Positions 33,758-41,776 of a stretch of DNA of 64,000 nucleotides are shown piece by piece. The number at the start of each line of letters is the position of its first letter. Positions within the stretch are counted from its first letter, which is position 1. The position numbers and the translations under genes were made by a program. The stretch is from assembly GCF_003719305.1 (NCBI RefSeq), contig NZ_RARC01000003.1, positions 62,001-126,000 on the forward strand. Direction: 5' to 3'. The DNA is from Mycolicibacterium stellerae. Lineage in GTDB: Bacteria; Actinomycetota; Actinomycetes; Mycobacteriales; Mycobacteriaceae. A model generated the notes under the pieces. The model was not told the DNA's origin. It worked only from the letters and a program-made list of their open reading frames with translations, and did not search any database.

Positions 33758-33797
33758 ACCGTACGACACTCGCTGACGACTGTCAATGACGAGTGTC
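33758..33797 (-). promoter_or_regulatory. Leaderless SigA promoter with embedded operator
   Basis: On the minus strand TTGACA (33786-33781) and TACGGT (33763-33758) are 17 nt apart, and the ATG at 33751 lies 6 nt after the -10, the distance of a leaderless start. GACACTCG (33765-33772) and CGAGTGTC (33790-33797) form a perfect 8-bp inverted repeat spaced by 17 nt that brackets the -35. This is an ideal site for autorepression by the TetR. Confidence 0.6.
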
Positions 33798-33838
33798 AGC
33801 GAAATGGCAGCTGCGGCGCATAACTAGATTGGAGCGTC

Positions 33839-34909
33839 GTGAGCCCATTGCACGACACCAGCGTCCGCGGTTTCGCGTCCGACAACTACTCGGGTGTGCA
33901 CCCAGACGTGCTCACCGCGATCGCCGACGCCAATGACGGACACCAGGTCTCCTATGGCGAGGACGCGTACACGGCGCACCTGCAAGAGGTGTGCGCGCAG
34001 CACTTCGGTGACGCGGCCCAGATCTTCCCGGTGTTCAACGGCACCGGCGCCAACGTCGTCGGCCTGTTGTCGATGCTGCCCCGCTGGGGTGCGGTGGTCT
34101 GCGCGAAGACGGCGCACATCCACGCCGACGAGGGTGGAGCGCCGGAGAAGGCCGCAGGCATCAAGCTGCTGCCGATCGCGACGCCCGACGGCAAGCTCAC
34201 GCCGGACCTCATCGCCGAGGAAGCCTGGGGGTGGGGCGACGAGCACCGGGCGCAGCCACTCGTCGTCTACATCACCCAGTCGAGTGAGCTCGGCACCGTC
34301 TACACGCCCGACGAGATACGGGCGATCACCGACTACGCACACGAACGGGAGATGGGCGTCTTCATGGACGGCGCCCGCTTGTCGAACGCCGCCGCGAGGC
34401 TGGACCTGCCGCTGGGCGCCTTCACCACCGACGCGGGCGTCGACGTCGTCACCTTCGGCGGCACGAAGAACGGCGCGCTCGGTGCCGAAGCGATCTTGGT
34501 GCTCGACGCCAGGGCTTCGGACGGGCTGATCTATCTGCGCAAGCATCAAATGCAGCTCGCATCGAAGATGCGATTCGTCTCTGCACAGCTGCTCGCACTG
34601 CTCGACGGCGACCTCTACCTTCGCAACGCTCGACACGCGAACGCGATGGCCGCGCTGCTGCGTTCGAAGATGGAGGCGGGTATCGCCGACGGCAGCATCC
34701 GCGGCGTCGAGTTCACCCAGCGCACGGAGGCGAATGCCGTGTTCGCCCGCTTACCGGCCGGAGTCGCCGACCGGCTGCGCGAGAGCTTCCGGTTCTACGA
34801 CTGGGACGCGTCCACAGGTGAGGTGCGGTGGGTGTGCAGCTTCGATACCCGATCAGAGGATGTCGATGCGTTCGTGGCCGAGGCTGCTCGGTTGACGTCT
34901 TCGGCCTAG
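33839..34909 (+). CDS. Low-specificity threonine aldolase family protein
   Basis: 356 aa PLP-dependent enzyme of the beta-eliminating lyase/threonine aldolase fold. GFASDNYSGVHPDVLTAIAD and YGEDAYTAHLQEVC open it; VFNGTGANV is the phosphate-binding region, MDGARLSNAAARL holds the PLP aspartate, and TFGGTKNGALGAE contains the PLP lysine. It would split L-threonine or a related beta-hydroxy amino acid to glycine and an aldehyde. GTG start at 33839. It stands alone, divergent from the TetR-diiron operon. Confidence 0.9.
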   Translation: MSPLHDTSVRGFASDNYSGVHPDVLTAIADANDGHQVSYGEDAYTAHLQEVCAQHFGDAAQIFPVFNGTGANVVGLLSMLPRWGAVVCAKTAHIHADEGGAPEKAAGIKLLPIATPDGKLTPDLIAEEAWGWGDEHRAQPLVVYITQSSELGTVYTPDEIRAITDYAHEREMGVFMDGARLSNAAARLDLPLGAFTTDAGVDVVTFGGTKNGALGAEAILVLDARASDGLIYLRKHQMQLASKMRFVSAQLLALLDGDLYLRNARHANAMAALLRSKMEAGIADGSIRGVEFTQRTEANAVFARLPAGVADRLRESFRFYDWDASTGEVRWVCSFDTRSEDVDAFVAEAARLTSSA

Positions 34910-35226
34910 GCCGCTGACGCGCCGTGAAGTCCCGGCGAGAAAGCCAATCCGCCCGAAGATCCAGTACGGCCGTCGACGGTCAACGCGATTCGGCCGAGCC
35001 GGTCCTCGGTACGCTGAATCACGCGTGCGTACTGTTGTGGATCGGAAAGGTCTGCCGCGATCGCAAAGACCTGATCGGCCGGCTGCCCCAACAGGATTCG
35101 TGTAAGCCGAGATGCGTGCTCTGCGGTGATCGCCACGCGGTGACCGCCGGCGAGCAGCTTGCGGGCGCATCGATATCCGGTGTCAGAATCCGCATGGGTG
35201 ATCAGCACTACGGGCAATTCCTTCAT
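34906..35226 (-). CDS. Truncated SDR-like Rossmann protein
   Basis: 106 aa reading KELPVVLITHADSDTGYRCARKL, then GGHRVAITAEHASRLTRILLG and QVFAIAADLSDPQQYARVIQ. This is the first half of a Rossmann/SDR domain, but the glycine-rich loop is HADSDTGY rather than TGxxxGxG and the catalytic half is missing. It overlaps the threonine aldolase stop by 4 nt, convergently. ATG 35226 has ggag 8 nt upstream, so it may still be expressed. It could be a decayed SDR or a small NAD-binding relative. Confidence 0.5.
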   Translation of the reverse strand: MKELPVVLITHADSDTGYRCARKLLAGGHRVAITAEHASRLTRILLGQPADQVFAIAADLSDPQQYARVIQRTEDRLGRIALTVDGRTGSSGGLAFSPGLHGASAA

Positions 35227-35284
35227 GGACATGACTCCAGGTAAGTCGCGAGCACTGAGATTGGGCTATGCGCGGCTTATGTAT

Positions 35285-36631
35285 TCACTGTTTCGTTGCT
35301 GCCGCATGCAATTCGATGTAGGAGTTCTCCATCGCCTCGGCGAGCCGGGTGATATGTGGCAGCGCCTGCGGGTCACCGCACACCCCGATCCCGAAGTCCC
35401 CGGCACATGAGATCGCCGAGATGCGAAGTGCGTGATGGGCGCCCGGCTCGGACGACGAGAACAGGTGTTGGACGCGGCGGCCCGCAACGGCGACGGGCGT
35501 GGCAGGCCCCGGCACATTCGAAATCGACAGGCTGAACTCGCGTGCGCTGCCCGCGAGTCGGCGGGCGACCGTCTCGACGCGCTTGACCCTGCCGAGCGCG
35601 TGAAAGAACTCGTATAGCTCGTCGGCATCGTCGAGGCGCTTGCGTTGCCTGGTCTCTGCGCTGATGCGGTCCAACCGCACCAGTGGGTCGACCTCCCCGA
35701 TCGGCAGGTCGACGTTGATGAACGAGTCGCGGTTGCCGAGGGCCGATGCCTCCTCAGCGCGGTGATGCAGGCTGACAGGTATCTGGGCGCGGAGGTGGCG
35801 CCTTATCGTGTCGTGAGCCGCCAGCCACGTCCGCAGCCCGCCCGCGACGATGCCGAGAAGCACGTCGTTGACCGTCGCCGGTTGTGGGCGTGACGCGCCG
35901 ATGGCCTTCATGTCGGCGATCGTGGCTCCGGTGAAGGCGAGCTCTCGCGCGATCGTGATCGGCCGGTCGAACGGTGACGGCGAGCCGGGGCGGCCGAGTT
36001 CTCGTAGCACCGCGGCGGGCATCCGCCACGCACCGCCACCGGAGGCGGCCGGCTCGGCGGCAAGACTTCGGGGGTTCGTCGGGGCTGGCGCATGCTCGTC
36101 GAAGAGCAGCGCTTCCAGGAACCGCACCGCGGCGATGCCGTCGGCCATTGCGTGGTGCAGTCGCGCGGCGATGGCAACGCGACCGTCCTCCAGCGGGCCG
36201 ATCACGTCGAACGTCCACAGCGGACGGGACCGGTCGAGGTGCTCCGACATCAACCGGCTGACGATCCGCCACAGGTCGGGTTGCGTGGCGCAGTCGGTGT
36301 CGGCGCACGCGCGGATGTGATCGTTTATGGCGAAGTCAGCCGACGGCACCCACCGTGGCGGCGATGCGGAGGTGTCCACGCGCTGTGTCGCGCGTGGCTG
36401 GGTTGCGAGTCGCTTCAGAACAGTCGCCCGAAGCGATTCGATGTCCAGTGCCTCGGATGCCGGTTCCAGGATCACGAGCTTGAGGGTCTGACCGGTGATC
36501 ACCGCCGACTCGACGTCAAGTATTCGGACGTCGTCGGGGGAAAGCTGATCGGGATCAGGAATCGCAGATGCCCCCAACAATCGGTCCGCGCTCCAGGGCG
36601 ACGGTTTGGCCGGTGATGTGTTACGCGGCAC
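35285..36631 (-). CDS. Divergent WS/DGAT-type acyltransferase
   Basis: 448 aa. HHxxxDG is intact as HHAMADG (His159, His160, Asp164), and the C-terminal SISNVPGPATPVAVAGRRV motif is present. The core starts LSPDDVRILDVESAVITGQT, so the first ~29 residues from the GTG at 36631 may not be translated; no good ribosome-binding site is visible. It diverges from the cyclase gene with only 14 nt between the annotated starts, so promoters must lie inside coding sequence or the true start is further in. Confidence 0.85.
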   Translation of the reverse strand: MPRNTSPAKPSPWSADRLLGASAIPDPDQLSPDDVRILDVESAVITGQTLKLVILEPASEALDIESLRATVLKRLATQPRATQRVDTSASPPRWVPSADFAINDHIRACADTDCATQPDLWRIVSRLMSEHLDRSRPLWTFDVIGPLEDGRVAIAARLHHAMADGIAAVRFLEALLFDEHAPAPTNPRSLAAEPAASGGGAWRMPAAVLRELGRPGSPSPFDRPITIARELAFTGATIADMKAIGASRPQPATVNDVLLGIVAGGLRTWLAAHDTIRRHLRAQIPVSLHHRAEEASALGNRDSFINVDLPIGEVDPLVRLDRISAETRQRKRLDDADELYEFFHALGRVKRVETVARRLAGSAREFSLSISNVPGPATPVAVAGRRVQHLFSSSEPGAHHALRISAISCAGDFGIGVCGDPQALPHITRLAEAMENSYIELHAAATKQ

Positions 36632-36645
36632 TTTAGTGTCGCGGC

Positions 36646-38157
36646 ATGGACCGCATCTGGCAGTGGACGTGGGATCGGTACGCGACGAGGTATATCAGGG
36701 CGGTCTGCGTGATCGTATTTCCCATCGCGCTCATGGTCTATCTACCCTTGTCGTTCCTTGTCGTCGCCTTCGAAAAGTCCGGTCGATTCTTCGAGGCGGC
36801 GGTCGTGGTCGGTGTTGCCGTGATCGTGCTCGAAGGCGTGATCATCCTGCCCGATCGCCGATGGCTGAGCCCTGCGGAGAAGTGGGCGGCAGGCCGCCCG
36901 GTCGATCGAGCGGCGGCCTTGGCGGGGACATACTCCTATGCCAGGTCCGCGGTACCCCGGACGGTGTGGGCGACCGGTGTTTGGGCGGCCGTGTTGTCGG
37001 TTGTCGTCGGCACGATCGCAGGGGCAGCGGGACCGCGGCTCATCCAGTACGGGATCCTCGGCGCGGTCGTGGGAACGGGTGCGCAACTGATCGCCTTTCA
37101 CAACATCATGGAATCCATCCTGCGACCGGTCAGGGCGGCCCTCGCAGGCGACACGGGAATCGGTGATTCCCTGCCGCGGCCGCGCCCGACCTTCGCTGTG
37201 CGGTCGAACGTGTCGGTGGTCGCGGTCGCGTTTGTGTTCGCCGTCTTTGGCGTGTCGTTGGGGGCGGTGATCGATCGTGTCGACGCCGTTCCCATCCTCG
37301 CTGTCGTGATCGGAGGTGCGTTGGCGATCGGCTTGGCGGTGCCGATCTCCGTCGGCCTTGGGTTTTCCCCGTCGCTGCAACCGATTCGCGACCTCGCCCG
37401 AGGAGCCGAACGTGTCGGGGCAGGCGATTACATCGGGCGGCTGCCAGTCGTTCAGGACGACGACCTCGGGGTGCTGGCCGCGTCATTCAACCGGATGCAG
37501 GCGGGTTTGGCTGAGCGGCAACGGCTTCAGGCGGCGTTCGGGACCTACGTCGACCCCGGGTTAGCGGCGCGGTTGTTGGAGCAGGGCGATGATGTGTTCA
37601 CCGGCGAGCGCCGGGAGGTGACGGTGATGTTCGTCGACATCCGTGACTTCACCCCGTTCGCCGAGGCTCATTCGGCCGAGGACACCGTTGGCCGCCTCAA
37701 CGCGCTGTTCGAGATCGTGGTGCCTGCCGTTGTCGACGCCGGTGGGCATGTCAACAAGTTCCTCGGCGATGGTGCCCTGGCAGTGTTCGGTGCCCCCAAC
37801 GACGTCGCCGAACACGCCGATGCTGGGGTGGGTGCGGCGCTGCTGATTGATCGCCTGGTCGCTGAGCGCTTCGGTGGTGAGCTTCGGATCGGTATCGGGA
37901 TCAACACCGGTGTGGTGATCGCGGGCACCATCGGTGGTGGCAGCAAGCTGGAGTTCACGTTGATCGGTGACACCGTCAACGTTGCCGCCCGTGTCGAGCA
38001 GTTGACCAAAACCACCGGTGACACAATCCTTCTCACGCAACAAACCATCGACGCGCTGGTATCGCGGCCGACGCCACTCACCGACCGGGGAAGCCATGAG
38101 TTGAAGGGCAAGTCGGCCGCGATACAAGTGTTCGCACTCGGTCAAGGGATCACATGA
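36646..38157 (+). CDS. Membrane class III adenylate/guanylate cyclase with HAMP
   Basis: 503 aa. Six hydrophobic helices fill ~20-245 (AVCVIVFPIALMVYLPLSFL; AAVVVGVAVIVLEGVIIL; WAAVLSVVVGTIAGAAG; VSVVAVAFVFAVFGVSLG; ILAVVIGGALAIGLAVPIS), then HAMP (PIRDLARGAERVGAGDYIGR) and the catalytic domain from ~320. Metal Asp331 and Asp375, substrate Lys371, and NVAARVE with the transition-state Asn and Arg are all present, so it should be active. It resembles the Rv1318c-Rv1320c/Rv3645 group of M. tuberculosis and makes cAMP in response to a membrane signal. Confidence 0.92.
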   Translation: MDRIWQWTWDRYATRYIRAVCVIVFPIALMVYLPLSFLVVAFEKSGRFFEAAVVVGVAVIVLEGVIILPDRRWLSPAEKWAAGRPVDRAAALAGTYSYARSAVPRTVWATGVWAAVLSVVVGTIAGAAGPRLIQYGILGAVVGTGAQLIAFHNIMESILRPVRAALAGDTGIGDSLPRPRPTFAVRSNVSVVAVAFVFAVFGVSLGAVIDRVDAVPILAVVIGGALAIGLAVPISVGLGFSPSLQPIRDLARGAERVGAGDYIGRLPVVQDDDLGVLAASFNRMQAGLAERQRLQAAFGTYVDPGLAARLLEQGDDVFTGERREVTVMFVDIRDFTPFAEAHSAEDTVGRLNALFEIVVPAVVDAGGHVNKFLGDGALAVFGAPNDVAEHADAGVGAALLIDRLVAERFGGELRIGIGINTGVVIAGTIGGGSKLEFTLIGDTVNVAARVEQLTKTTGDTILLTQQTIDALVSRPTPLTDRGSHELKGKSAAIQVFALGQGIT

Positions 38158-38175
38158 CCGAGTGCGACTCAGAAC

Positions 38176-38331
38176 TTAGAAGTAGTGGCGCCGACCACCT
38201 ACAGCGCGCCCCGTCGAACCGAGGAGCGCCAAGATGACACCCACGACGAGCAGGATGATTCCGATGGTCCACAGAATCGAAATCTTGAGCACGAATCCCG
38301 CGATCAGCAGGATGATTCCCAAAATGATCAT
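38176..38331 (-). CDS. Small DUF6131-type membrane peptide
   Basis: 51 aa: MIILGIILLIAGFVLKISIL, then WTIGIILLVVGVILALLGST and a basic tail. Two hydrophobic helices with a Gly-rich pattern match the short DUF6131 proteins common in mycobacteria. The ATG at 38331 has aaagg upstream. Element A (38383-38450) lies 52 nt in front of it, and the STAS gene has the same element at a similar distance, so both may share a control signal. Function unknown. Confidence 0.65.
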   Translation of the reverse strand: MIILGIILLIAGFVLKISILWTIGIILLVVGVILALLGSTGRAVGGRRHYF

Positions 38332-38382
38332 GGCAGAGCCTTTCTGGTCAGGGCCGCCCTGTGTGCCCGAAGGCGCACATGC

Positions 38383-38450
38383 CGAGCGATCGCTCGACAA
38401 ACACCAGTGAACACCCCTAGGGAGGGTGTAACTACACCCCTAGGGAGGTA
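38383..38450. promoter_or_regulatory. Conserved 68-bp element, copy A
   Basis: It has three parts: a perfect palindrome CGAGCGATCGCTCG at 38383, box 1 ACACCCCTAGGGAGGG at 38411, and box 2 ACACCCCTAGGGAGGTA at 38434. Copy B at 40751-40818 has the same parts at the same spacing (28 and 23 nt between starts). Each box is an imperfect dyad around CCCTAGGG, the form of a NarL/LuxR-type site. It lies between the DUF6131 gene (minus) and the LuxR response regulator (plus, start 38461). Confidence 0.6.
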
Positions 38451-38460
38451 GTTTGAGGAC

Positions 38461-39129
38461 ATGGTTTCGCGCCCGAACAAGCCGATCACCGTCGCCCTCG
38501 TCGACGACTACGACGTGGTGGTGATGGGCGTGGCCAACATGTTCGACAAGTACCGTGACCGAATCGTCGTCGCCGAACTCGACTCGAACATGGACGTCGA
38601 GGACACCGTCGACATCGTTTTGTACGACTCCTTCGCGCAACCGGAATCGGACCACGAAGAGATCGCCGTGCTGGTCGACAATCCGCGTGCACACCGAGTC
38701 GTGGTGTACACCTGGAACTTTCACCCTGACCTCATCGAAAATGCTCGACAACAGGGTGCCCACGGGTACATCTCGAAGACGTTGCCCGCGCGAGAGTTGG
38801 TTGCCGCACTGGAGGCGGTGCACGCCGGCGAGACCGTGATCAGCGACGCCCCGCCGCGGGCACGCAGCGCCGTCGGGCTCGATTGGCCCGGCCGGGGCGA
38901 AGGGCTCAGCGACCGGGAGTCCGAGATCCTGGCGCTGATCACCCAGGGCAAGAGCAACGCCGAGGTCGCGAAGCTGACCTATCTCAGCCCCAACACGGTG
39001 AAGTCATACATCCGCTCGATTTACCGCAAGATCGGAGTCGGCAGCCGGACCCAGGCGGTCCTGTGGGGAGTGGATCACGGCTTCACCCCCGACTACCACC
39101 GCATCGAACATTGGCGAGGCGGCCCCTGA
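38461..39129 (+). CDS. LuxR/NarL-type response regulator
   Basis: 222 aa. The receiver domain (~8-125) keeps the acidic pair in ALVDDYD, a candidate phosphorylation Asp in VDIVLYDSF, Thr in VVYTWN and Lys in ISKTLP. The C-terminal HTH is LSDRESEILALITQGKSNAE then VAKLTYLSPNTVKSYIRSIYR. No histidine kinase gene is nearby, so it is an orphan. Its ATG follows box 2 of element A by 10 nt, suggesting autoregulation; the second element copy in front of the STAS gene would then be a further target. Confidence 0.9.
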   Translation: MVSRPNKPITVALVDDYDVVVMGVANMFDKYRDRIVVAELDSNMDVEDTVDIVLYDSFAQPESDHEEIAVLVDNPRAHRVVVYTWNFHPDLIENARQQGAHGYISKTLPARELVAALEAVHAGETVISDAPPRARSAVGLDWPGRGEGLSDRESEILALITQGKSNAEVAKLTYLSPNTVKSYIRSIYRKIGVGSRTQAVLWGVDHGFTPDYHRIEHWRGGP

Positions 39130-39150
39130 GCGGGGTGAACCCCTCCTCTG

Positions 39151-39411
39151 CTAGGTCCGAACTCGGCGGCGCCGCGGGGTCGGCCCCCATCCAAGCGGCA
39201 AAGCCGCTGAATTGAGCGTGCGAACGACGCGTCGCTTGTGGCGGCGGACCGCGCCCGCCGTCAATCCACAAAAGAACCCGAGAACGAAGTATCCGCGCGC
39301 GCGTCGCGTATTCCTGTGCACCGCGGATGCCGCGACGAATCCGCCGGTTGCGGCAACAGCTGCGACGACAAGGATCAACGCAACCAGATGTATCGGCCCA
39401 AGCGACCCCAT
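39151..39411 (-). CDS. Small membrane protein with basic tail
   Basis: 86 aa: one long hydrophobic helix (IHLVALILVVAAVAATGGFV), a second weaker one (GYFVLGFFCGLTAGAV), then an Arg/Lys-rich tail (RRHKRRVVRTL, PTPRRRRVRT). A strong ggaggtg precedes the ATG at 39411, so this internal start is chosen rather than the long frame to 39645. No family recognised. It diverges from the Ntn hydrolase gene at 39581. Confidence 0.6.
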   Translation of the reverse strand: MGSLGPIHLVALILVVAAVAATGGFVAASAVHRNTRRARGYFVLGFFCGLTAGAVRRHKRRVVRTLNSAALPLGWGPTPRRRRVRT

Positions 39412-39580
39412 ATCGCACCTCCGGCGGCCACCATCTGCAATGGGCGGCCTGCCCGATCCAACCACCGTCGTCACCCGGCCCGCGTTGTCGATCGTTGTTC
39501 GTGACCAAAGCGAGCGGGAAGCGTTAGCGGTCTGCCGCTTTCCGGGTCGGGAGGCACCCGGCCGTGAGAACATCGCCGAG

Positions 39581-40276
39581 ATGACCGTCGTGCTCGCCCT
39601 CCGTTGTGCCAATGGAGTTGTGATGGCGTCAGACTCGCAAATCACCGACGGGGGCAGGGGACTGAGCTACCCGGCGCAGAAGCTCCATTCCCTCGGGTCC
39701 CACGCAGCGTGGGGCGGAAGCGGATCGCGTGCGGTGCTCTACGACGTCGAACAGATCTTCAACGCCGAGGCGGACGCGGTCGTCGAGGCCAGAGACATCG
39801 GGCACGCACTGCAGGAACGGTTGCTGCCGGTGTTCAAGCGTCACTACGCGAATTTCATCGAGGACGTGCCAGGGCAGAAGTCGGCTGGAACACCCGCCAC
39901 CTACGTTCTGGCCGCCGGCTACGCCGGGGACGTACCGTTCATCGTCGATCTCGACCCGAACGGGTTGGTCGGGCATTACGAGGAGGTCGGCTTCCAAGCC
40001 GTCGGCAGCGGTTCGGCGATGGCCCAGCAGGCGCACGCGTTGTTGAGCCACTTCCGAATGACCGAGCGGGATGTGGAATACGGGGTGGTGGCGGCGTTGC
40101 GCGTGCTCGACGCGCTGGATGCGACTTCGCCAAGTGTGGGTGCTCCGATGGATATCTGTCGTATCACCCCGGACGGCGCTCGACACTTCAACCCTGACGA
40201 GGTCGAGGATGTCAGCGCCAAGGTGAAACGGTGGGTCGAGCTCGAAGGTCAGGCTCTGGACCAACTTTTCGACTAA
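39581..40276 (+). CDS. Proteasome/HslV-like Ntn hydrolase
   Basis: 231 aa with the proteasome-beta fold: MTVVLALRCANGVVMASDSQ, ITDGGRGLSYPAQKLHSL, then IVDLDPNGLVGHYEEVGFQA and VGSGSAMAQQAHALL. Thr2 directly follows Met1, so removing Met would expose an N-terminal Thr nucleophile as in HslV, with Asp18 and Lys34 at matching positions. It is not PrcA or PrcB, and no ATPase partner is adjacent. It may be a self-compartmentalising peptidase. The ATG at 39581 is chosen because homology begins there. Confidence 0.78.
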   Translation: MTVVLALRCANGVVMASDSQITDGGRGLSYPAQKLHSLGSHAAWGGSGSRAVLYDVEQIFNAEADAVVEARDIGHALQERLLPVFKRHYANFIEDVPGQKSAGTPATYVLAAGYAGDVPFIVDLDPNGLVGHYEEVGFQAVGSGSAMAQQAHALLSHFRMTERDVEYGVVAALRVLDALDATSPSVGAPMDICRITPDGARHFNPDEVEDVSAKVKRWVELEGQALDQLFD

Positions 40277-40311
40277 TTCTCGAGCATAGCTAGAAGGGGA
40301 AGTTCTGCGCC

Positions 40312-40713
40312 CTAGGGACGGTCGTCCCGGCGAACCGCACGCAAAGCATCATCGAGGGTCGGATATAGCGCCAGGACGGCGTCGATTCCGAGCAGCGTGA
40401 TCGGCCTGCGCGTAGTGACCCCTTCTGCAACCACTGCGAATCGTACGGCCATCGCATCCGCTGCCTGCTGGGCCGTGACCAGCACGCTCATCCCGACCGA
40501 CGCAAGAAAAGTCACCTCGGTGAGGTCAATGACGAGTGTGGTCGCGGATTTCCCAAGCGCCTCGCAGATCGCGCGGCTGAGATGCGGTGCGGTGACTATG
40601 TCAACCTCGCCGATGACAGACAACACCACCTCCCAGTGCCGCCAACTTTCGGCAATCTCGAAGCCGTGACGGTGTGTGGTGGATTGAGCCGGCTCGCAGA
40701 AGTGTTCGACCAT
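40312..40713 (-). CDS. STAS-domain protein (anti-sigma factor antagonist type)
   Basis: 133 aa. The STAS core is VVLSVIGEVDIVTAPHLSRA, TLVIDLTEVTFLASVGMSVL and AVVAEGVTTRRPITLLGIDA, with the serine that is phosphorylated in SpoIIAA/RsbV relatives in FLASVGM. Such proteins free a sigma factor by binding its anti-sigma partner when unphosphorylated. The start has agggagg. Element B lies 38 nt upstream. The sigF gene 9 kb away lacks an adjacent anti-sigma factor, so this protein could belong to the same switch, but that is inference. Confidence 0.85.
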   Translation of the reverse strand: MVEHFCEPAQSTTHRHGFEIAESWRHWEVVLSVIGEVDIVTAPHLSRAICEALGKSATTLVIDLTEVTFLASVGMSVLVTAQQAADAMAVRFAVVAEGVTTRRPITLLGIDAVLALYPTLDDALRAVRRDDRP

Positions 40714-40750
40714 TTGAACCCTCCCTGAACTTTCGAGGATGTTCGGTCGT

Positions 40751-40818
40751 CGAGCAGTCGCTCGAGTTCACCCAGTCAACACCCCTAAGGAGGGCGCTGT
40801 TACACCCCTAGGGAGGTA
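40751..40818. promoter_or_regulatory. Conserved 68-bp element, copy B
   Basis: Dyad CGAGCAGTCGCTCG at 40751, box 1 ACACCCCTAAGGAGGG at 40779 and box 2 ACACCCCTAGGGAGGTA at 40802 repeat the order and spacing of copy A (38383-38450). The two boxes differ from copy A at one of 33 positions, while the spacers have drifted, which indicates selection on the boxes. The only gene it can serve is the minus-strand STAS gene (start 40713), because a gene's 3' end lies on the other side. Confidence 0.6.
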
Positions 40819-40870
40819 CTTGACGCGAACGTCGTCCCGCCATAAAGGGCTTGCTCACCCGAGTGGGCGC

Positions 40871-41674
40871 CTACTGGATCGACACCAGCTGATCGAGGGC
40901 GTCTCTTGGCAAGTCGCCATCAGACGTCGCCGTGACTGTCATGTTCGTCAGGTTGATCGAACCCTTGTGGTTGTCCAGGAAGGCGGTATCAGCGGCGTCA
41001 CGCCCGGTGGCGATGCGGACTAGGGTCTGGCGCGGTGCGAGGCACGTCGCGTCGACCACCCGCCAATGCCCGTCGACGAAGGCCTCGGCCACCGCGTGGA
41101 AGTCCATCGGTGATAGGCCGGGCGCGTAGACGGAGACGAGGCGCGCGGGCACGTTGACCGCGCGCAGCAGCGCGACCACCAGGTGCGCGTAGTCACGGCA
41201 CACGCCGTTGCCCGCAAGAAGGGTATCCACCGCGCCGTCAATTGGATCGCTCGAGCCAGGAACGTAGTTGAGCCGGGTGCCCACCCACGACGACACCTCC
41301 GCCAACAAAGTTGCCGAGTCGGCATGGGCGCCGAATTCCGTTGTGGCGAAACCGTAGAACTTGTCAGCCTCGGCATAGCGGCTGGGCCACAGGTACATCG
41401 ACAAGTCATAGTCGGATACCGGCGCCGGCGTCGTTTGGCCGACGATAGTCGCTTCGTACCGGACTTCGAGGTGGCCGACATGCGCGTCGAACTTGTGAAT
41501 GCGGTTGCCGTGCAGGCCGCTGATCTCCCGAGCCTCGATCGGTCGCCCGTTCAGCACGAATGACAACATCTCAAAGACTTCCGCCTCGGGATGTGGCGCA
41601 ACGGCGATCTGGAAATCCAAGGTCGTGTCCGCGTCTATGCTCACGTCGAGTGCCGCGCTGACTTGCCGTTTCAT
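40871..41674 (-). CDS. Transglutaminase-like family protein
   Basis: 267 aa. An N-terminal beta-rich region (~1-110) is followed by the transglutaminase-like cysteine-protease domain with a complete triad: Cys in GNGVCRDYAHLVVALLR, His in MDFHAVAEAFVDG, and Asp in WRVVDATCLAPR. Members act as proteases or amidases on peptides, often in cell-wall or stress contexts. A TAGGGT -10-like box ends 7 nt before the ATG, so the mRNA may be leaderless. Confidence 0.88.
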   Translation of the reverse strand: MKRQVSAALDVSIDADTTLDFQIAVAPHPEAEVFEMLSFVLNGRPIEAREISGLHGNRIHKFDAHVGHLEVRYEATIVGQTTPAPVSDYDLSMYLWPSRYAEADKFYGFATTEFGAHADSATLLAEVSSWVGTRLNYVPGSSDPIDGAVDTLLAGNGVCRDYAHLVVALLRAVNVPARLVSVYAPGLSPMDFHAVAEAFVDGHWRVVDATCLAPRQTLVRIATGRDAADTAFLDNHKGSINLTNMTVTATSDGDLPRDALDQLVSIQ

Positions 41675-41776
41675 TGTGTTGACCCTATCTGGGCGCGGCC
41701 GCCGTCGCGCACTTCGACCGCCGCTGCGGGCGACGGGCGGGCGACGTCATCGACGCCAGCCCACCCGTGCACGTGT

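Noticed and set aside
40310..40330. An extra CCCTAGGGA at the end of the STAS gene
   Set aside because: It is a single box within and after the last codons, without the dyad and second box of the 68-bp element, so it was not counted as a third copy.
38185..41023. Short frames at 38185-38451 and 40739-41023 encode similar peptides (VNTPREGVTTPLGR and VNTPKEGAVTPLGR)
   Set aside because: The similarity is a by-product of the duplicated regulatory element. The peptides have no common start, length or ribosome-binding site.
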